Shown: piece after piece, positions 42,055-50,417 of the stretch
Position numbering within the stretch: the stretch's first letter is position 1
Layout of the letters: every line of letters starts with the position of its first letter
Origin: Blastococcus aurantiacus
Lineage (GTDB): Bacteria; Actinomycetota; Actinomycetes; Mycobacteriales; Geodermatophilaceae
Direction of reading: 5' to 3'
NCBI RefSeq assembly: GCF_900102425.1
Contig: NZ_FNBT01000010.1
Location: forward strand, 1-64,000
Length of the DNA stretch: 64,000 bases
Made by a program: the position numbers and the translations under genes
Notes under the pieces: model-generated
The model's database searches: none
Seen by the model: only the letters and a program-made list of their open reading frames with translations
Told to the model about the DNA's origin: nothing

Positions 42055-42447
42055 CTAGAGCCAGAGCTCGAACTGGATGCCGTCGGGGTCCTCGAAGGAC
42101 ACGAAGCGCCCGAGGTCCAGGACGCGGACCGGCGAGTGGGGGACGCCCAGCTCGTCGAGGTGGGCGACCCAGGCGTCGAGCTCCGCCTCGTCGGCCACCT
42201 TGAAGGCGAGGTGGTCCAGGCCGGTGCGCCGGTGGTCGAACGGCTCGGACGATCCGTCGTCGGGCTGGCAGAGCCCGAGCACGAAGAAGCTGCTCGGCTC
42301 CAGCAGCAGGACGCGCGGCGACCCGGCGTCCTCCGCGCTGTACCGGCGGAGCTCCTGCAGACCGAGGACGCGCTGGTACCACTGGGCGCTGGCGTCCATG
42401 TCGCGGACGGTCAGAGCCACGTGCGAGGCGCCGCCGAGGGAGGGCAT
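42055..42447 (-). CDS. VOC-family (glyoxalase/dioxygenase-fold) protein
   Basis: This 130-residue protein has two beta-alpha-beta-beta-beta modules. Metal ligands are likely His10 in ASHVALTVRDM, His in TGLDHLAFKVADE and Glu in IQFELWL. ASAQWYQRVLGLQ is the family signature. The reaction is unknown. It ends in a TAG stop (42055-42057), which is relevant because TAG is recoded elsewhere in this window; what follows that TAG does not resemble a continued protein. Confidence 0.82.
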   Translation of the reverse strand: MPSLGGASHVALTVRDMDASAQWYQRVLGLQELRRYSAEDAGSPRVLLLEPSSFFVLGLCQPDDGSSEPFDHRRTGLDHLAFKVADEAELDAWVAHLDELGVPHSPVRVLDLGRFVSFEDPDGIQFELWL

Positions 42448-42510
42448 GCCGCGATCCTGGCAGCTCCTGGTGGCGTCGTCCCGTGCTCCGTGCACGGGTG
42501 GCCGGCGCGG

Positions 42511-43017
42511 TCAGGCGTCGAACTGGTCGTGGGCCCAGAGGTTGGCCAGCCGCTCCTCCTCGGAGAGCTGGAGGCCGGCCGCGGCCCGGGCGATGTTCCC
42601 GGCGAAGTAGGACTCCCTCGGTGCACCGGGCGCGAACAGCAGCAGCATCTCCGCGCGCTCCCCGGAGGCGTTGCGGAAGGCGTGCACCCCGCCGACGGGC
42701 ACGTGCAGGAAGTCCCCGGCCGTGGCGTCGTACCAGTCGCCGCCTTCGTAGAGCTGGACGGTGCCGGACAGCACGAAGAACGACTCCGAGATGGTGCGGT
42801 GGAAGTGCGGGCCCGGGCCCGTGGGAGGGCCCGTCATCGTGTACCGGTACAGGCCGAACTCGCCGTCGGTCTGCACCGCGGTGGCCAGGAACCCGATCTC
42901 GGTGGCCGGGCCGACCAGGTCCGGTGGGGTGCCGGCACGGCGCAGCCGGCCGCTGCGCTCGCCCTGCTCGTCGCGGTACCGGACCGGCGGGTAGCCGGGC
43001 GCGTCCGGGAAGCTCAC
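42511..43017 (-). CDS. Cupin-domain protein
   Basis: This 168-residue protein has a single cupin fold. Motif 1 reads GPHFHRTISESFFVLSGTVQLYEGG, with His, His and Glu metal ligands, and motif 2 reads DFLHVPVGGVHAFRN with the last His. A C-terminal helix follows. A quercetinase-like or regulatory role is possible; no substrate can be assigned. GTG start at 43017. It lies 63 bases upstream of the VOC gene and may be co-transcribed with it. Confidence 0.82.
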   Translation of the reverse strand: MSFPDAPGYPPVRYRDEQGERSGRLRRAGTPPDLVGPATEIGFLATAVQTDGEFGLYRYTMTGPPTGPGPHFHRTISESFFVLSGTVQLYEGGDWYDATAGDFLHVPVGGVHAFRNASGERAEMLLLFAPGAPRESYFAGNIARAAAGLQLSEEERLANLWAHDQFDA

Positions 43018-43060
43018 CGGTCCAGCCTGCCAGAGCTGCGGGCTCGGCGGTCCGGTCCTC

Positions 43061-44404
43061 CTACCGGCTCAGCGAGCGGTCGCGGAGGGCGTAGGCCCTC
43101 TCCGTGAAGGTCGCGACTATGCGCGCCTCGTCGAGGCCCACGACCTCCCCGCCGTCCACCAGGACGCGACCGCCGACGACGGTGTGCGTGACGTCGCCGG
43201 CCCGGCTGCTGTAGACCAGCGCGGCGGCCGCGTCGTACACCGGCGCGGTGTGCGGGCGGTCCAGGTCGACGACGATCAGGTCGGCCGGTGCGCCGACCGC
43301 CAGCCGACCCACCTCGGGCCGGTGCATCGCGTCCGCGGAGCCGGCCGTGGCCAGGTGCAGCGCCTCGCCGGTGGTGAGGAACGTCGGGTCCTGCGTCGCC
43401 TGCTTCTGGATGGCGGCGGCGAACTTCATCTCCTGGAACATGTCCAGCGAGTTGTGGCTGGCCGGCCCGTCGGTGGCCAGCCCCACGGTGACCCCGGCCT
43501 GCAGCAGTCCCCGGAGATCCATGGTCCCGGACACCAGCTTGGCGTTGCTGATCGGGCAGTGGGCCACCTTGACCCCGGCGCCGGCGAGCAGCGCGATGTC
43601 GCTCGCGGTGAGCTGCGTGCAGTGCGCCGCGGTCACGTCGGGGCCGAGGAAGCCGAGGTCGTCGAGCCACTGCACCGTGGTGCGTCCGTGGGTCTGCTCC
43701 ATGAACGCCTGCTCGCGCAGCCCCTCAGCGACGTGCGTGTGGATCGGCAGCCCGCGGTCGGTGGCCAGTTCGCGCAGCGCCTTCCAGAGATCCCCGGTGC
43801 AGGAGTAGGGCGCGTGGGGGGACAGCCCGAGGCGCACCCGGTCGCCGTCGACTCCGGCGGCGACGGCACCGGCGGACGCCGCGTCGAAGTCGTCGACCGC
43901 CTTCCAGGACCACGGGGCCACGTCGGCGTAGACGCCGCGGTCGGCGAACCCGAAGCCGAGGGTGGCTCGCAGCGGCAGGTCCTGCAGGGCCCGCACCTGC
44001 GGGGTCACCGCGTAGGCGTCGAAGTGCTCGTTGAAGCTGGTGATCCCCGCCTTGGCCATCTCGACGAGGCCGCACATCGATGCCCAGTACAGGGTCTCGT
44101 GGTCGAAGTCCTGCTTGAGCTGCCACATGGTCTCCAGCCAGGCGAACAGCTCGGTGTCCTCCAGCAGGCCGCGCAGGAGCATGTTCGACGCGACGTGGGT
44201 GTGCGAGTCCACGAAGCCCGGTAGCACCGCCGAGCCCGAGGCGTCGATGGTCCGCGTGGCGCGCACGGGCACCGAGGCCGGGACGACGCCGGTGATCACC
44301 CCGCCGTCCACGAGGACCGTCGCGCCGGGCAGCGGGTCGCCGCCGGTCATCGTGAAGACGGTCCCGCCGGTGACGGCGAGGTCGCAGGTCCGTTCGGGGG
44401 TCAT
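43061..44404 (-). CDS. Amidohydrolase, TRZ/ATZ (MtaD/SAH deaminase-like) family
   Basis: This 447-residue metal hydrolase has DSHTHVASNMLLRGLLED (metal HxH), THVAEG, AHCTQLT, HCPISNAKLVSGT and TDGPASHNSLDMFQEMK. These match the deaminase branch that includes S-adenosylhomocysteine/5-methylthioadenosine deaminases and triazine hydrolases. It deaminates or dechlorinates an N-heterocycle; the substrate is unproven. ATG at 44404 overlaps the stop of the frameshifted amidase gene (ATGA), so the two formed an operon. Confidence 0.87.
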   Translation of the reverse strand: MTPERTCDLAVTGGTVFTMTGGDPLPGATVLVDGGVITGVVPASVPVRATRTIDASGSAVLPGFVDSHTHVASNMLLRGLLEDTELFAWLETMWQLKQDFDHETLYWASMCGLVEMAKAGITSFNEHFDAYAVTPQVRALQDLPLRATLGFGFADRGVYADVAPWSWKAVDDFDAASAGAVAAGVDGDRVRLGLSPHAPYSCTGDLWKALRELATDRGLPIHTHVAEGLREQAFMEQTHGRTTVQWLDDLGFLGPDVTAAHCTQLTASDIALLAGAGVKVAHCPISNAKLVSGTMDLRGLLQAGVTVGLATDGPASHNSLDMFQEMKFAAAIQKQATQDPTFLTTGEALHLATAGSADAMHRPEVGRLAVGAPADLIVVDLDRPHTAPVYDAAAALVYSSRAGDVTHTVVGGRVLVDGGEVVGLDEARIVATFTERAYALRDRSLSR

Positions 44405-45725
44405 GCCGGTTCTCCTGAGGGGGAAGGGGTGCGGAAACGGACGAGCCCGAGCGCCTCGAGCCGGCAGCCCAGCTGCAGCAGTGCCCGGTCGGATCCGGGG
44501 GCGCCCAGGAGCTGGGCGCCGACGGGGAGGCCGCTCTCGTCGCCGGGCCCCACGGGGACGACGAGGGAGGGGCAGTGCGCGACCGAGGTGATCACCGACC
44601 AGTCGCACAGCGACTCCGCCGGCATCTCGACGCCGTCGACGGTGGCCGTGCGCTGCGCGGCGGGGACGTCGGACAGCAGCGAGGCAGTGGTGGCCACCGC
44701 CGGGCAGACCAGCGCGTCGACCGCGCCGGGGCCGGCGTAGACGCCGTCGGTCCAGGCGGCGGCGACGTCGGCCTGCTCCTCCAGGTCGGCGAGCAGCGGC
44801 CGGGCGGGGGAGAGGTCCCCCGCACCGTGGGCGATCTGGGCGGCGACGAGGCGGCCGTACAGCTCCGCCTCGGACCGGCCGGCCCGCGGCGGGGTGACCG
44901 GCACGACGTCGCAGCCGGCGTCCGCGGCCTCGGTGCACCACCGCTCCAGCGCCCGGCGGGTCTCGGAATCGGTGGCGGGCCACACCGCCGGCAGCCAGAG
45001 GCCCAGCCGGGGGGCGCGCTCCGTCGGGGGAGCCGTGTCCGCCGGTCCGAGGTGCAGGGCGGCGCCGGCGAGCAGGGCGTCCCAGGCGGGGATCAGCTCC
45101 GCGCAGGTGCGGGCCGTCAGCCCGACCGTCGCGGCCGGCGGTTCCAGGCGCAGCCGTGAGGGCCAGGGCAGGTGGCCTCGATTGGAGACGACACCGTGGG
45201 TGGGGCGCAGCGCCGCGACGCCGCACCAGGCCGCGGGCATCCGGACCGAGCCCACCATGTCGCTGCCGAGGTCGAGCCGGGAGTGGCCGGCCGCGACGGC
45301 GGCCGCCCCGCCGGAGGACCGCCCCCGGTGCGCGTCCGGTCCCACGGGTTCCTGGTGTGCCCGAACTCCGCGGACCGGGCCTGGTGGTCGGCCAGCCGCT
45401 CCGGGACGTTCGTCTTGCCCACCACGACGCACCCGGCCGCGCGCAGGGCAGCGACGGCGGGGGCGTCGGCCGCCGCGACGTGACGGTGGTCGGGCACCCC
45501 GTCGTCGGTGACCAGCCCGGCCACGTCGAAGGAGTCCTTGACCGTGATGGGCAGGCCGGCCAACCGGGGGAGGGGCGCGCCGGACCGCCGCCCGGCATCG
45601 ATCGCCGCCGCCTCGGCCAGCGCCGCGGGGGCCGGCCGTACCACCGAGTTGACGGGGTCCTCCGGTCCGTCGCGGTCCTGCGCGAGGGCGGCGAGCACGG
45701 TGCGGACGGCGTCCTGAGCAGTCAT
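44401..45725 (-). pseudogene. Amidase gene broken by a 1-base deletion
   Basis: Two frames together make one amidase-signature protein of about 441 residues. The first runs from the ATG at 45725 (MTAQDAVRTVLAALAQ) through GLPITVKDSFDVAG (catalytic Lys) and GHTRNPWDRTRTGGG. The second runs on from about 45318 with SSGGAAAVAAGHSRLDLGSDMVGSVRMPAA (cis-Ser and Ser nucleophile region) to GEPA. The change of frame lies at about 45319-45323, in the middle of the GGGSSGG motif, where one G appears to be missing. The total of 1325 bases is one short of 442 codons. Either a real frameshift mutation or a sequence error in a GC-rich run is possible. Another start is at 45740. Confidence 0.8.
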
Positions 45726-45796
45726 CGGCGGGCAGGTCATGTTCGGCGGCACCGCGACTCCCTCGGCGACGACCCGGGCGGCTGTCGGTGCGAGCG

Positions 45797-45802
45797 ACGC
45801 TA
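45797..45802 (-). promoter_or_regulatory. -10 element upstream of the amidase/amidohydrolase operon
   Basis: CCCTAGCGT on the minus strand gives TAGCGT (ACGCTA on plus, 45797-45802), about 72 bases before the ATG at 45725. CATCCGG precedes it by a few bases, as it also does near 48610. The remainder of 45726-45954 holds no recognisable gene. Confidence 0.4.
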
Positions 45803-45954
45803 GGGAGGCCGGATGCGCTCCGGGCGTCCGCGGTGTTCCTCTTGGGTTAACTCGCGGGACCTCGCGGCCGCCGTCCGGACCCCCGGCGGAAAGGTTCACG
45901 GCACCGAAACACGGCGGCACCCCGGGGCTGACATGCCCGCCGCATGCTGGGCCG

Positions 45955-46473
45955 GTGACGACCCACCTGCCGCCCAGTGCGGGCACGATCGAACGACTGA
46001 CCGCCGCCGACCGGGCGCACCTCCTCGAGGCCATCCGGCTGTCCTCCGTCTCCCGGGCCGAGGGAAGGCATCCCTTCGCCGCGCTCGTCGTGAGCGGGGA
46101 CGGCGCCGTCGTCGCCTCGGCGGGCAACAACTCGCTGCCGCCGGAGGGGGACCCGACCCAGCACGCGGAGCTGCGCGCGGTCGCGGCCGCCGCCCGGGTC
46201 CTCTCGCCGGAGGAGATGAACCGGGCGACGATGTTCACCAGCGCCGAGCCCTGCGCCATGTGCTCCGGGGCGGTGTACTGGACCGGCATCTCCCGGGTGG
46301 TCTACGCGCTGTCGGAGCACCGGCTCCTCGAGCTCACCGGCGATCACCCGGAGAACCCCACGTTCTCGCTGCCCTGCCGCGAGGTCTTCGCGCGGGGCCA
46401 GCGGGACATCGAGGTCGTCGGCCCGCTGCTGGAAGACGAGGCGGCGATCGCCCACGAGGGCTTCTGGGTCTGA
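45955..46473 (+). CDS. Nucleoside/nucleobase deaminase (cytidine-deaminase fold)
   Basis: This 172-residue zinc deaminase has HAELRAVAAAARV (zinc His, catalytic Glu) and SAEPCAMCSGAVYWTGISRVVYAL (zinc Cys pair). It resembles guanine or cytosine/adenosine deaminases of the TadA-like branch, but the C-terminal region (EHRLLELTGDHPENPTFSLPC) differs from tRNA-type TadA and from the guanine deaminase at 20138. The GTG at 45955 (VTTHLPPSAG) is chosen because the preceding open frame is low-complexity. It is divergent from the broken amidase gene. Confidence 0.82.
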   Translation: MTTHLPPSAGTIERLTAADRAHLLEAIRLSSVSRAEGRHPFAALVVSGDGAVVASAGNNSLPPEGDPTQHAELRAVAAAARVLSPEEMNRATMFTSAEPCAMCSGAVYWTGISRVVYALSEHRLLELTGDHPENPTFSLPCREVFARGQRDIEVVGPLLEDEAAIAHEGFWV

Positions 46474-46477
46474 GGGC

Positions 46478-47047
46478 CTACTGCTCCGGGCGCTGCTCGG
46501 CGATGGCGCGCAGCACCGTCTTCCGGCCCCGGCCGAGTTCGGCCTCGGCCTGCTCGGCGCGGTCGAGCTGGGCCTCTTCGTCCATGGCGGCCACGCGCTC
46601 GCGCGCCTCCGGAGCGGGAACGTCGATCAGCTCGGCGGCCGCACGCGCCTGCCGGGCCGCCTCGGTGTTCGGGACGTGCTGCGCGGTACCGGACCGCTTC
46701 TTCCGGTCGGTGGCCTTCTTCTCGTCGTCGGTGAGCAGCTCCCACGCGGCGTCGGGCAGGTAGCGCGCGGTGCCGTCGTCGCCTCGGGCCCGGGCGCCGC
46801 CGTCGGCGGTGTGCCAGTCCTGCTCCGTCCACTCGGCGAGGTGCTGCTGCGCCGGGGTGCGTTCGCCCTCGTGCCGGTAGCCGCCGCCCTGAGCCTCGTA
46901 CTCCGACGTCAGGAGCTGGCTCTTCCGGGCGCTCCACTGACCTGGCCGGCCGCCCCGGTCGCCGGCCTTGATCTCCTCCTTGAGGCGGGCCCGCAGCTCG
47001 GGCTCGGTGTAGTCGTCCGCGTAGTCCTCCGCCGTCTTGCCGCTCAT
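46478..47047 (-). CDS. DUF5872-like hypothetical protein
   Basis: This 189-residue hydrophilic protein begins SGKTAEDYADDYTEPELRARLKEEI. Its conserved core includes GDRGGRPGQWSARKSQLLTSEYEAQGGGY, EWTEQDWHTADGG and ARYLPDAAWELLTDDEKKATDRKKR, as in a widespread uncharacterised family (DUF5872-like, from memory). The C-terminal third is a charged helical region. No function is known. It ends in a TAG stop. Confidence 0.65.
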   Translation of the reverse strand: MSGKTAEDYADDYTEPELRARLKEEIKAGDRGGRPGQWSARKSQLLTSEYEAQGGGYRHEGERTPAQQHLAEWTEQDWHTADGGARARGDDGTARYLPDAAWELLTDDEKKATDRKKRSGTAQHVPNTEAARQARAAAELIDVPAPEARERVAAMDEEAQLDRAEQAEAELGRGRKTVLRAIAEQRPEQ

Positions 47048-47095
47048 CGCCCGGTGCTACCCGCCGGGGGAGGGACGGCGAACGTCGCCCTGGGG

Positions 47096-48541
47096 CTAGC
47101 GGGCGCCGGCGAAGTCCGCGGGCGTGAAGCGCCCGTCGGACAGCCGACCCTCGATCTGCTCCAGGCTGCGGCCGGTGAGCTCGGGCATCCGCCGGTACAG
47201 GAAGACGAAGCCGGCGATGTTGAAGGCGGCGTACAGCCAGAACGTCTGGCCGGTGCCGATCGTGTCGATGATGCTCAGCAGGGTCAGGGTGATGAGCAGG
47301 TTCGTGCCCCACAGCGATGCCGACTGCGCCGCGGCCCCGGCCTCGCGGGTGGCCAGCGGGTAGATCTCCGAACCGGTGAGCCAGCCCATGAGCTGGATGC
47401 CGCCGGCCGTGAACGCCATGAAGGTGATCAGGGTGGCGATGATGTAGGGCACCTGCGCCTCGCCGCTGTTGCCGGTGACGAAGAAGGTGCCCAGCACGAT
47501 CAGCGCCAGGGCGGCCCCCGGCAGGGTGATCAGCGTCAGCCGCCGCCGTCCGACGCGGTCGATGATCGCCAGGCCGATCAGCTGGGTGATCAGGTACGTC
47601 GCGCCCAGGGCGACCGACACCCGCAGCGCCGCGCTGTCGGAGAAGCCGTTGTCGGTGAGGATCGTCGGCGAGTAGTAGACGATCATCTCGATGCCCGACA
47701 GCTGGGTGAAGATCGCCAGGCCGCATCCGACGACGAGCGCCGGCCGGACCCACGGTTCGCGCAGGCCGCGCCAGCCACTGGTCTTCGCCGTGCGCTCGGC
47801 CTCGACCAGCTGAGAGATGTCGTGCAGCTCGGGGGAGACGTCGGTGCCGGGCGGGCGGACCCGCTCGAGCGCCTCCCGCGCGCGCTCCGCCTGACCGGCC
47901 TTGACCAGCCAGCGCGGGCTGTCGGGGAGGCGCAGCATCAACAGGAGCATCAGGGCGCTGGGCACCACGGCCGCCCCGATCGCCACCCGCCAGCCGACGC
48001 TCTCGGTCGCGCCGACGATCGTGGCGATGAGGATGCCCACGCCGATGGCGATCTGGAAGAACAGCACCAGGCGGCCGCGGTAGGCGGAGGGGGCCAGCTC
48101 CGCGACGTACACCGGGGCGGTCTGGGTGGCCCCGCCGACGGCGAAGCCGAGGACCACGCGCGACAGCGACAGGGTGACCGGATCCGGGGACAGCGACGCG
48201 GCGAGCGAGCCGAGGACGAACACCGTGGCCACGATCAGCAGCGTCTTCCGCCGCCCGAGTCGTTCGCTCAGCCGGCTGCACACCAGGGCGCCGATCACCG
48301 CACCGGCGAGGATGGAGGCGGCGATCACCTGCTCCCAGCCGCTGCCGATGGCGAACTCGTCGCTGATCTGCAGCAGCGCCCCGGAGATGATCCCGGTGTC
48401 GTAGCCGTAGAGCAGACCGGAGATCGCCGACACCAGCGCCACGATGACGACCGCGCCGGTCAGCTCACCGCCGTCGTCCCGCTGCTGGTGGGTGCCGGTC
48501 GTAGCGGAGGTGGGCGCGGCGGAGTGCTCGGACGCGGTGAT
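47096..48541 (-). CDS. Sugar-porter family MFS transporter, probable non-canonical AUC start
   Basis: This is a 12-helix sugar porter with SGLLYGYDTGIISGALLQI in helix 1, RLSERLGRRKTLL, PVYVAELAPSAYRGRL, SPRWLVKAG, GWLTGSEIYPLATREAG and RRMPELTGRSLEQIE. The only standard in-frame start, a GTG at 48442, would begin inside helix 1. Upstream the frame stays open and reads TASEHSAAPTSATTGTHQQRDDGGELTGAVVIVA, completing the helix. The codon where Met is expected is ATC (48539-48541), with GGGAG 6 bases upstream. Either AUC initiation or a base difference from ATG or GTG is implied. Ends in TAG. Confidence 0.75.
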   Translation of the reverse strand: MTASEHSAAPTSATTGTHQQRDDGGELTGAVVIVALVSAISGLLYGYDTGIISGALLQISDEFAIGSGWEQVIAASILAGAVIGALVCSRLSERLGRRKTLLIVATVFVLGSLAASLSPDPVTLSLSRVVLGFAVGGATQTAPVYVAELAPSAYRGRLVLFFQIAIGVGILIATIVGATESVGWRVAIGAAVVPSALMLLLMLRLPDSPRWLVKAGQAERAREALERVRPPGTDVSPELHDISQLVEAERTAKTSGWRGLREPWVRPALVVGCGLAIFTQLSGIEMIVYYSPTILTDNGFSDSAALRVSVALGATYLITQLIGLAIIDRVGRRRLTLITLPGAALALIVLGTFFVTGNSGEAQVPYIIATLITFMAFTAGGIQLMGWLTGSEIYPLATREAGAAAQSASLWGTNLLITLTLLSIIDTIGTGQTFWLYAAFNIAGFVFLYRRMPELTGRSLEQIEGRLSDGRFTPADFAGAR

Positions 48542-48603
48542 CGGTCTCTCCCATTCGGCGCAGCGGCGCGACGCCCCTTCGTTGGAGCTGCGCGGCGTCC
48601 GCC

Positions 48604-48609
48604 ACGCTA
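48604..48609 (-). promoter_or_regulatory. -10 element of the sugar-porter gene
   Basis: ACCTAGCGT on the minus strand contains TAGCGT (ACGCTA on plus), about 65 bases upstream of the inferred start at 48541. Its position favours a start near 48541 over the GTG at 48442. Confidence 0.4.
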
Positions 48610-48653
48610 GGTGAGCGGGCCGGATGTCGCCCGCCGGACCCCGGCCCCTCCGG

Positions 48654-50303
48654 TCAGGCGTTCCTGACCTCGGCGGCGGCCTGCAAGCCCAGCTCCTCCA
48701 CCGACACCTGTCGCATCTCGACCTTGCGGACCTTGCCTGTGACGGTCATGGGGAACTCGTCGACGACCTTCACGTAGCGGGGCACCTTGTAGTGGGCCAG
48801 CCGGCCGGCGCAGAACTCGCGCAGCGATGCCGCGGTGAGCGGCTCGGCCCCCTCGCGCAGCCGCACCCAGGCCATCAGCTCCTCGCCGTAGCGCTCGTCA
48901 GGGACACCGATCACCTGGGCGTCCACGACGTCGGGGTGGGTGTGCAGGAACTCCTCGATCTCCCGCGGGTACACGTTCTCACCGCCGCGGATCACCATGT
49001 CCTTGATCCGCCCGACGATGTTCAGGTAGCCCGCCTCGTCCATCACCGCGAGGTCGCCGGTGTGCATCCAGCGCGCCTCGTCGATGACCTCGGCGGTCTG
49101 CGCGGGCTCGTTCCAGTAGCCGCGCATCACCGAGTAGCCGCGGGTGCAGAACTCACCGGTCTCCCCGCGCGGCACGGTCAGCCCGGTCGCCGGATCGACC
49201 ACCTTGACCTCGAGGTGGGGGTGCACCCGGCCGACGGTCGACGTCCGCCGTTCCAGGTCGTCGTCGGCACCGGTCTGGGTGGACACCGGCGATGTCTCGG
49301 TCATGCCGTAGCAGATGGTCACCTCGGTCATGCCCATCTCGCTGACCACGCGCTTCATCACCTCCACCGGGCACGGCGAGCCGGCCATGATCCCGGTGCG
49401 CAGGCTGGAGAGGTCGTAGTCGGCGAAGTCCGGCAGCCCGAGCTCGGCGATGAACATCGTGGGAACGCCGTACAGCGAGGTGCAGCGCTCCTCCTGCACG
49501 GCCCTCAGGGTCAGCGCGGGGTCGAAGCCGGGTGCGGGGACGACCATGGTCGCGCCGTGCGAGGTGGCCCCGAGGTTCCCCATGCCCATGCCGAAGCAGT
49601 GGTAGTAGGGCACCGGGATGCACACGCGGTCGGCCTCGGTGTACCCGCAGCCCTCACCGACGAAGAAGCCGTTGTTGAGCAGGTTGTGGTGGGTGAGCGT
49701 CGCGCCCTTGGGGAAGCCGGTCGTGCCGGACGTGTACTGGATGTTGATCGGGTCGTCCGCCGACAGCTCGTCCTCCCTGCGGACCAGGATCCCGCGGTCG
49801 GCGGCCCGGCCGGTGCTCAGCAGTCGTTCCCACTCCGGGTCGCCGAGGAAGACCACCTCGCGCAGGTCGGGGCAGTCGCCGCGGACCTCGGCGACCATCG
49901 CGCGGTAGTCGCTGGTCCTGAACTCCGGCGCCGCCACGAGCACCGATATGCCGGCCTGCTTCAGCACGTAGGCCAGCTCGTGCGTGCGGTACGCCGGGTT
50001 GATGTTCACGAGGATCACGCCGAGCTTGGCGGTCCCGTACTGGACGAACACCCACTCCGCGCAGTTCGGCGCCCAGATCCCGACCCGGTCGCCCTTCTGC
50101 ACCCCCAGGTCGTCGAGGCCGAGCGCGCACGCGTCGACGTCGGCGACCAGCTGCGGATAGGTCCAGCGGCGGCCGGTGGCGCACTCCACCAGTGCCTCGT
50201 GGTCGCCGACCCGCGCCGCGGTCCGGTCGAGGTTGGCGCCGATGGTGTCCCCGAGCAGGGGGACCGTCGAGGTCCCGCCGGCGTACGACCGCGCTGTGCT
50301 CAT
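48654..50303 (-). CDS. Fatty acyl-CoA/carboxylic acid CoA ligase (AMP-binding)
   Basis: This 549-residue ANL enzyme has the P-loop [79 protein letters not shown] and C-terminal [12 protein letters not shown] with the catalytic Lys. It belongs to the FadD3-like medium/long-chain group (PRK12583 type, from memory). It makes acyl-CoA through acyl-AMP. ATG at 50303 is preferred over the upstream in-frame start. It seems to be a single-gene unit. Confidence 0.9.
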   Translation of the reverse strand: MSTARSYAGGTSTVPLLGDTIGANLDRTAARVGDHEALVECATGRRWTYPQLVADVDACALGLDDLGVQKGDRVGIWAPNCAEWVFVQYGTAKLGVILVNINPAYRTHELAYVLKQAGISVLVAAPEFRTSDYRAMVAEVRGDCPDLREVVFLGDPEWERLLSTGRAADRGILVRREDELSADDPINIQYTSGTTGFPKGATLTHHNLLNNGFFVGEGCGYTEADRVCIPVPYYHCFGMGMGNLGATSHGATMVVPAPGFDPALTLRAVQEERCTSLYGVPTMFIAELGLPDFADYDLSSLRTGIMAGSPCPVEVMKRVVSEMGMTEVTICYGMTETSPVSTQTGADDDLERRTSTVGRVHPHLEVKVVDPATGLTVPRGETGEFCTRGYSVMRGYWNEPAQTAEVIDEARWMHTGDLAVMDEAGYLNIVGRIKDMVIRGGENVYPREIEEFLHTHPDVVDAQVIGVPDERYGEELMAWVRLREGAEPLTAASLREFCAGRLAHYKVPRYVKVVDEFPMTVTGKVRKVEMRQVSVEELGLQAAAEVRNA

Positions 50304-50417
50304 GTGTGCTGTCCCGTCCCGTGATGGTCGAGGCGTCCGCTCGGCAGGCGCCCATCCAATCGCCGGCCGGCGCCCGTGACCAGAGGGGATCAGCGTCCGT
50401 CCCATCGAGGGGCGAAA

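Noticed and set aside
42055-42057. A second UAG-selenocysteine site at the end of the VOC gene
   Set aside because: The protein is already complete (FELWL ending with the metal Glu), and no conserved sequence or hairpin follows the TAG.
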